NCBI RefSeq assembly: GCF_029891575.1
Contig: NZ_JARZHF010000009.1
Span: forward strand, 186,001-250,000
Length of the DNA stretch: 64,000 bases
Source of the DNA: Salipaludibacillus daqingensis
GTDB lineage: Bacteria; Bacillota; Bacilli; Bacillales; Salisediminibacteriaceae
Direction of reading: 5' to 3'
The position numbers were made by a program, and so were the translations under genes. The stretch's first letter is position 1. Every line of letters begins with the position of its first letter. Under the pieces are notes generated by a model. The model had not been told where the DNA came from. It did no database searches and saw only the letters and a list, made by a program, of their open reading frames with translations. Shown one piece after another: positions 63,927 through 64,000 of this stretch.

Positions 63927-64000
63927 TTAATGGAGCCTCAACTGGTATCTTTTCTTCCCTTCATCAAAACCTCGACGCCACCATTCATAAATATATCCAG
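63927..64000 (-). CDS. 3' end of a YbaK-like (DUF2521) protein, cut by the window edge
   Basis: On the - strand the last 23 codons read YIYEWWRRGFDEGKKRYQLR and end LH then TAA at 63927. In B. subtilis ybaK lies just upstream of cwlD, and the WW-x-x-GF-x-x-x-x-x-RY pattern fits its C-terminus. The start is outside the window. Confidence 0.55.
   Translation of the reverse strand, partial: GYIYEWWRRGFDEGKKRYQLRLH

Overview
The window is AT-rich chromosomal DNA from an endospore-forming member of the Bacillaceae. The best evidence is the order cwlD - salA - gerD - kbaA - pdaB (right end, 59.2-63.9 kb), followed inward by RNA genes and then sigW - rsiW - cdaA - cdaR - glmM. This is the order and relative orientation known from Bacillus subtilis, read here from the opposite strand. 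A Spo0E-like phosphatase gene and GerD, PdaB, CwlD and KbaA point to sporulation. No species-level call is possible from sequence alone.

Left part (about 0-25 kb): an accessory metal, thiol and envelope region. It carries the copper ATPase CopA with a CsoR-type operator, a two-component system (TCS1), a His/Asn-rich lipoprotein, an lgt gene, an NlpC/P60-like wall protein whose catalytic Cys is Ser, a TlpA-like thioredoxin with a BNR-repeat lipoprotein, a frameshifted integrase remnant, a K+/H+ antiporter, an Lgt-like protein with CcdA, TlpA/ResA and a second two-component system (TCS2), and a CstR - rhodanese - cysteine desulfurase sulfur block. Seven promoters in this region share one exact layout, TTCAN-N6-TTCAN-N10-TANNNT. 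I read it as a response-regulator box over the -35 position. It ties otherwise unconnected genes into one candidate regulon and is the main novel observation.

Middle part (25-44 kb): mixed housekeeping and accessory genes. These are ChrA, a Gln-rich membrane-anchored protein, ClC plus DUF421, a decayed Zn-alcohol dehydrogenase, a MHYT-GGDEF-EAL protein, a chemoreceptor, an LLM flavin enzyme, a SIMPL protein, two alpha/beta hydrolases, a YflT-like stress protein, a YtrA-type GntR/ABC transporter operon, a DUF2200 protein, and a membrane protein with three near-identical Ltp repeats.

Right part (44-64 kb): cell-wall precursor and c-di-AMP genes. glmS has its 5' ribozyme. It is separated from glmM by a complete mannitol operon (mtlA-mtlR-mtlF-mtlD) on the opposite strand. 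Then come glmM, cdaR, cdaA, rsiW and sigW, the last with a SigW-type autoregulatory promoter. The Spo0E-like gene follows, then a run of 5S rRNA - tRNA-Asn - Thr - Glu and tRNA-Gln - Ala with no 16S or 23S, and finally the sporulation cluster. A 3' end resembling ybaK is cut by the window edge.

Non-coding structure of note: a 44-bp perfect palindrome at 857-900, a dispersed intergenic repeat of about 200 bp (10.4 and 61.7 kb), a recurring terminator hairpin family, and a 27-A homopolymer beside tRNA-Gln. No CRISPR array, intact transposase or replication origin was seen.
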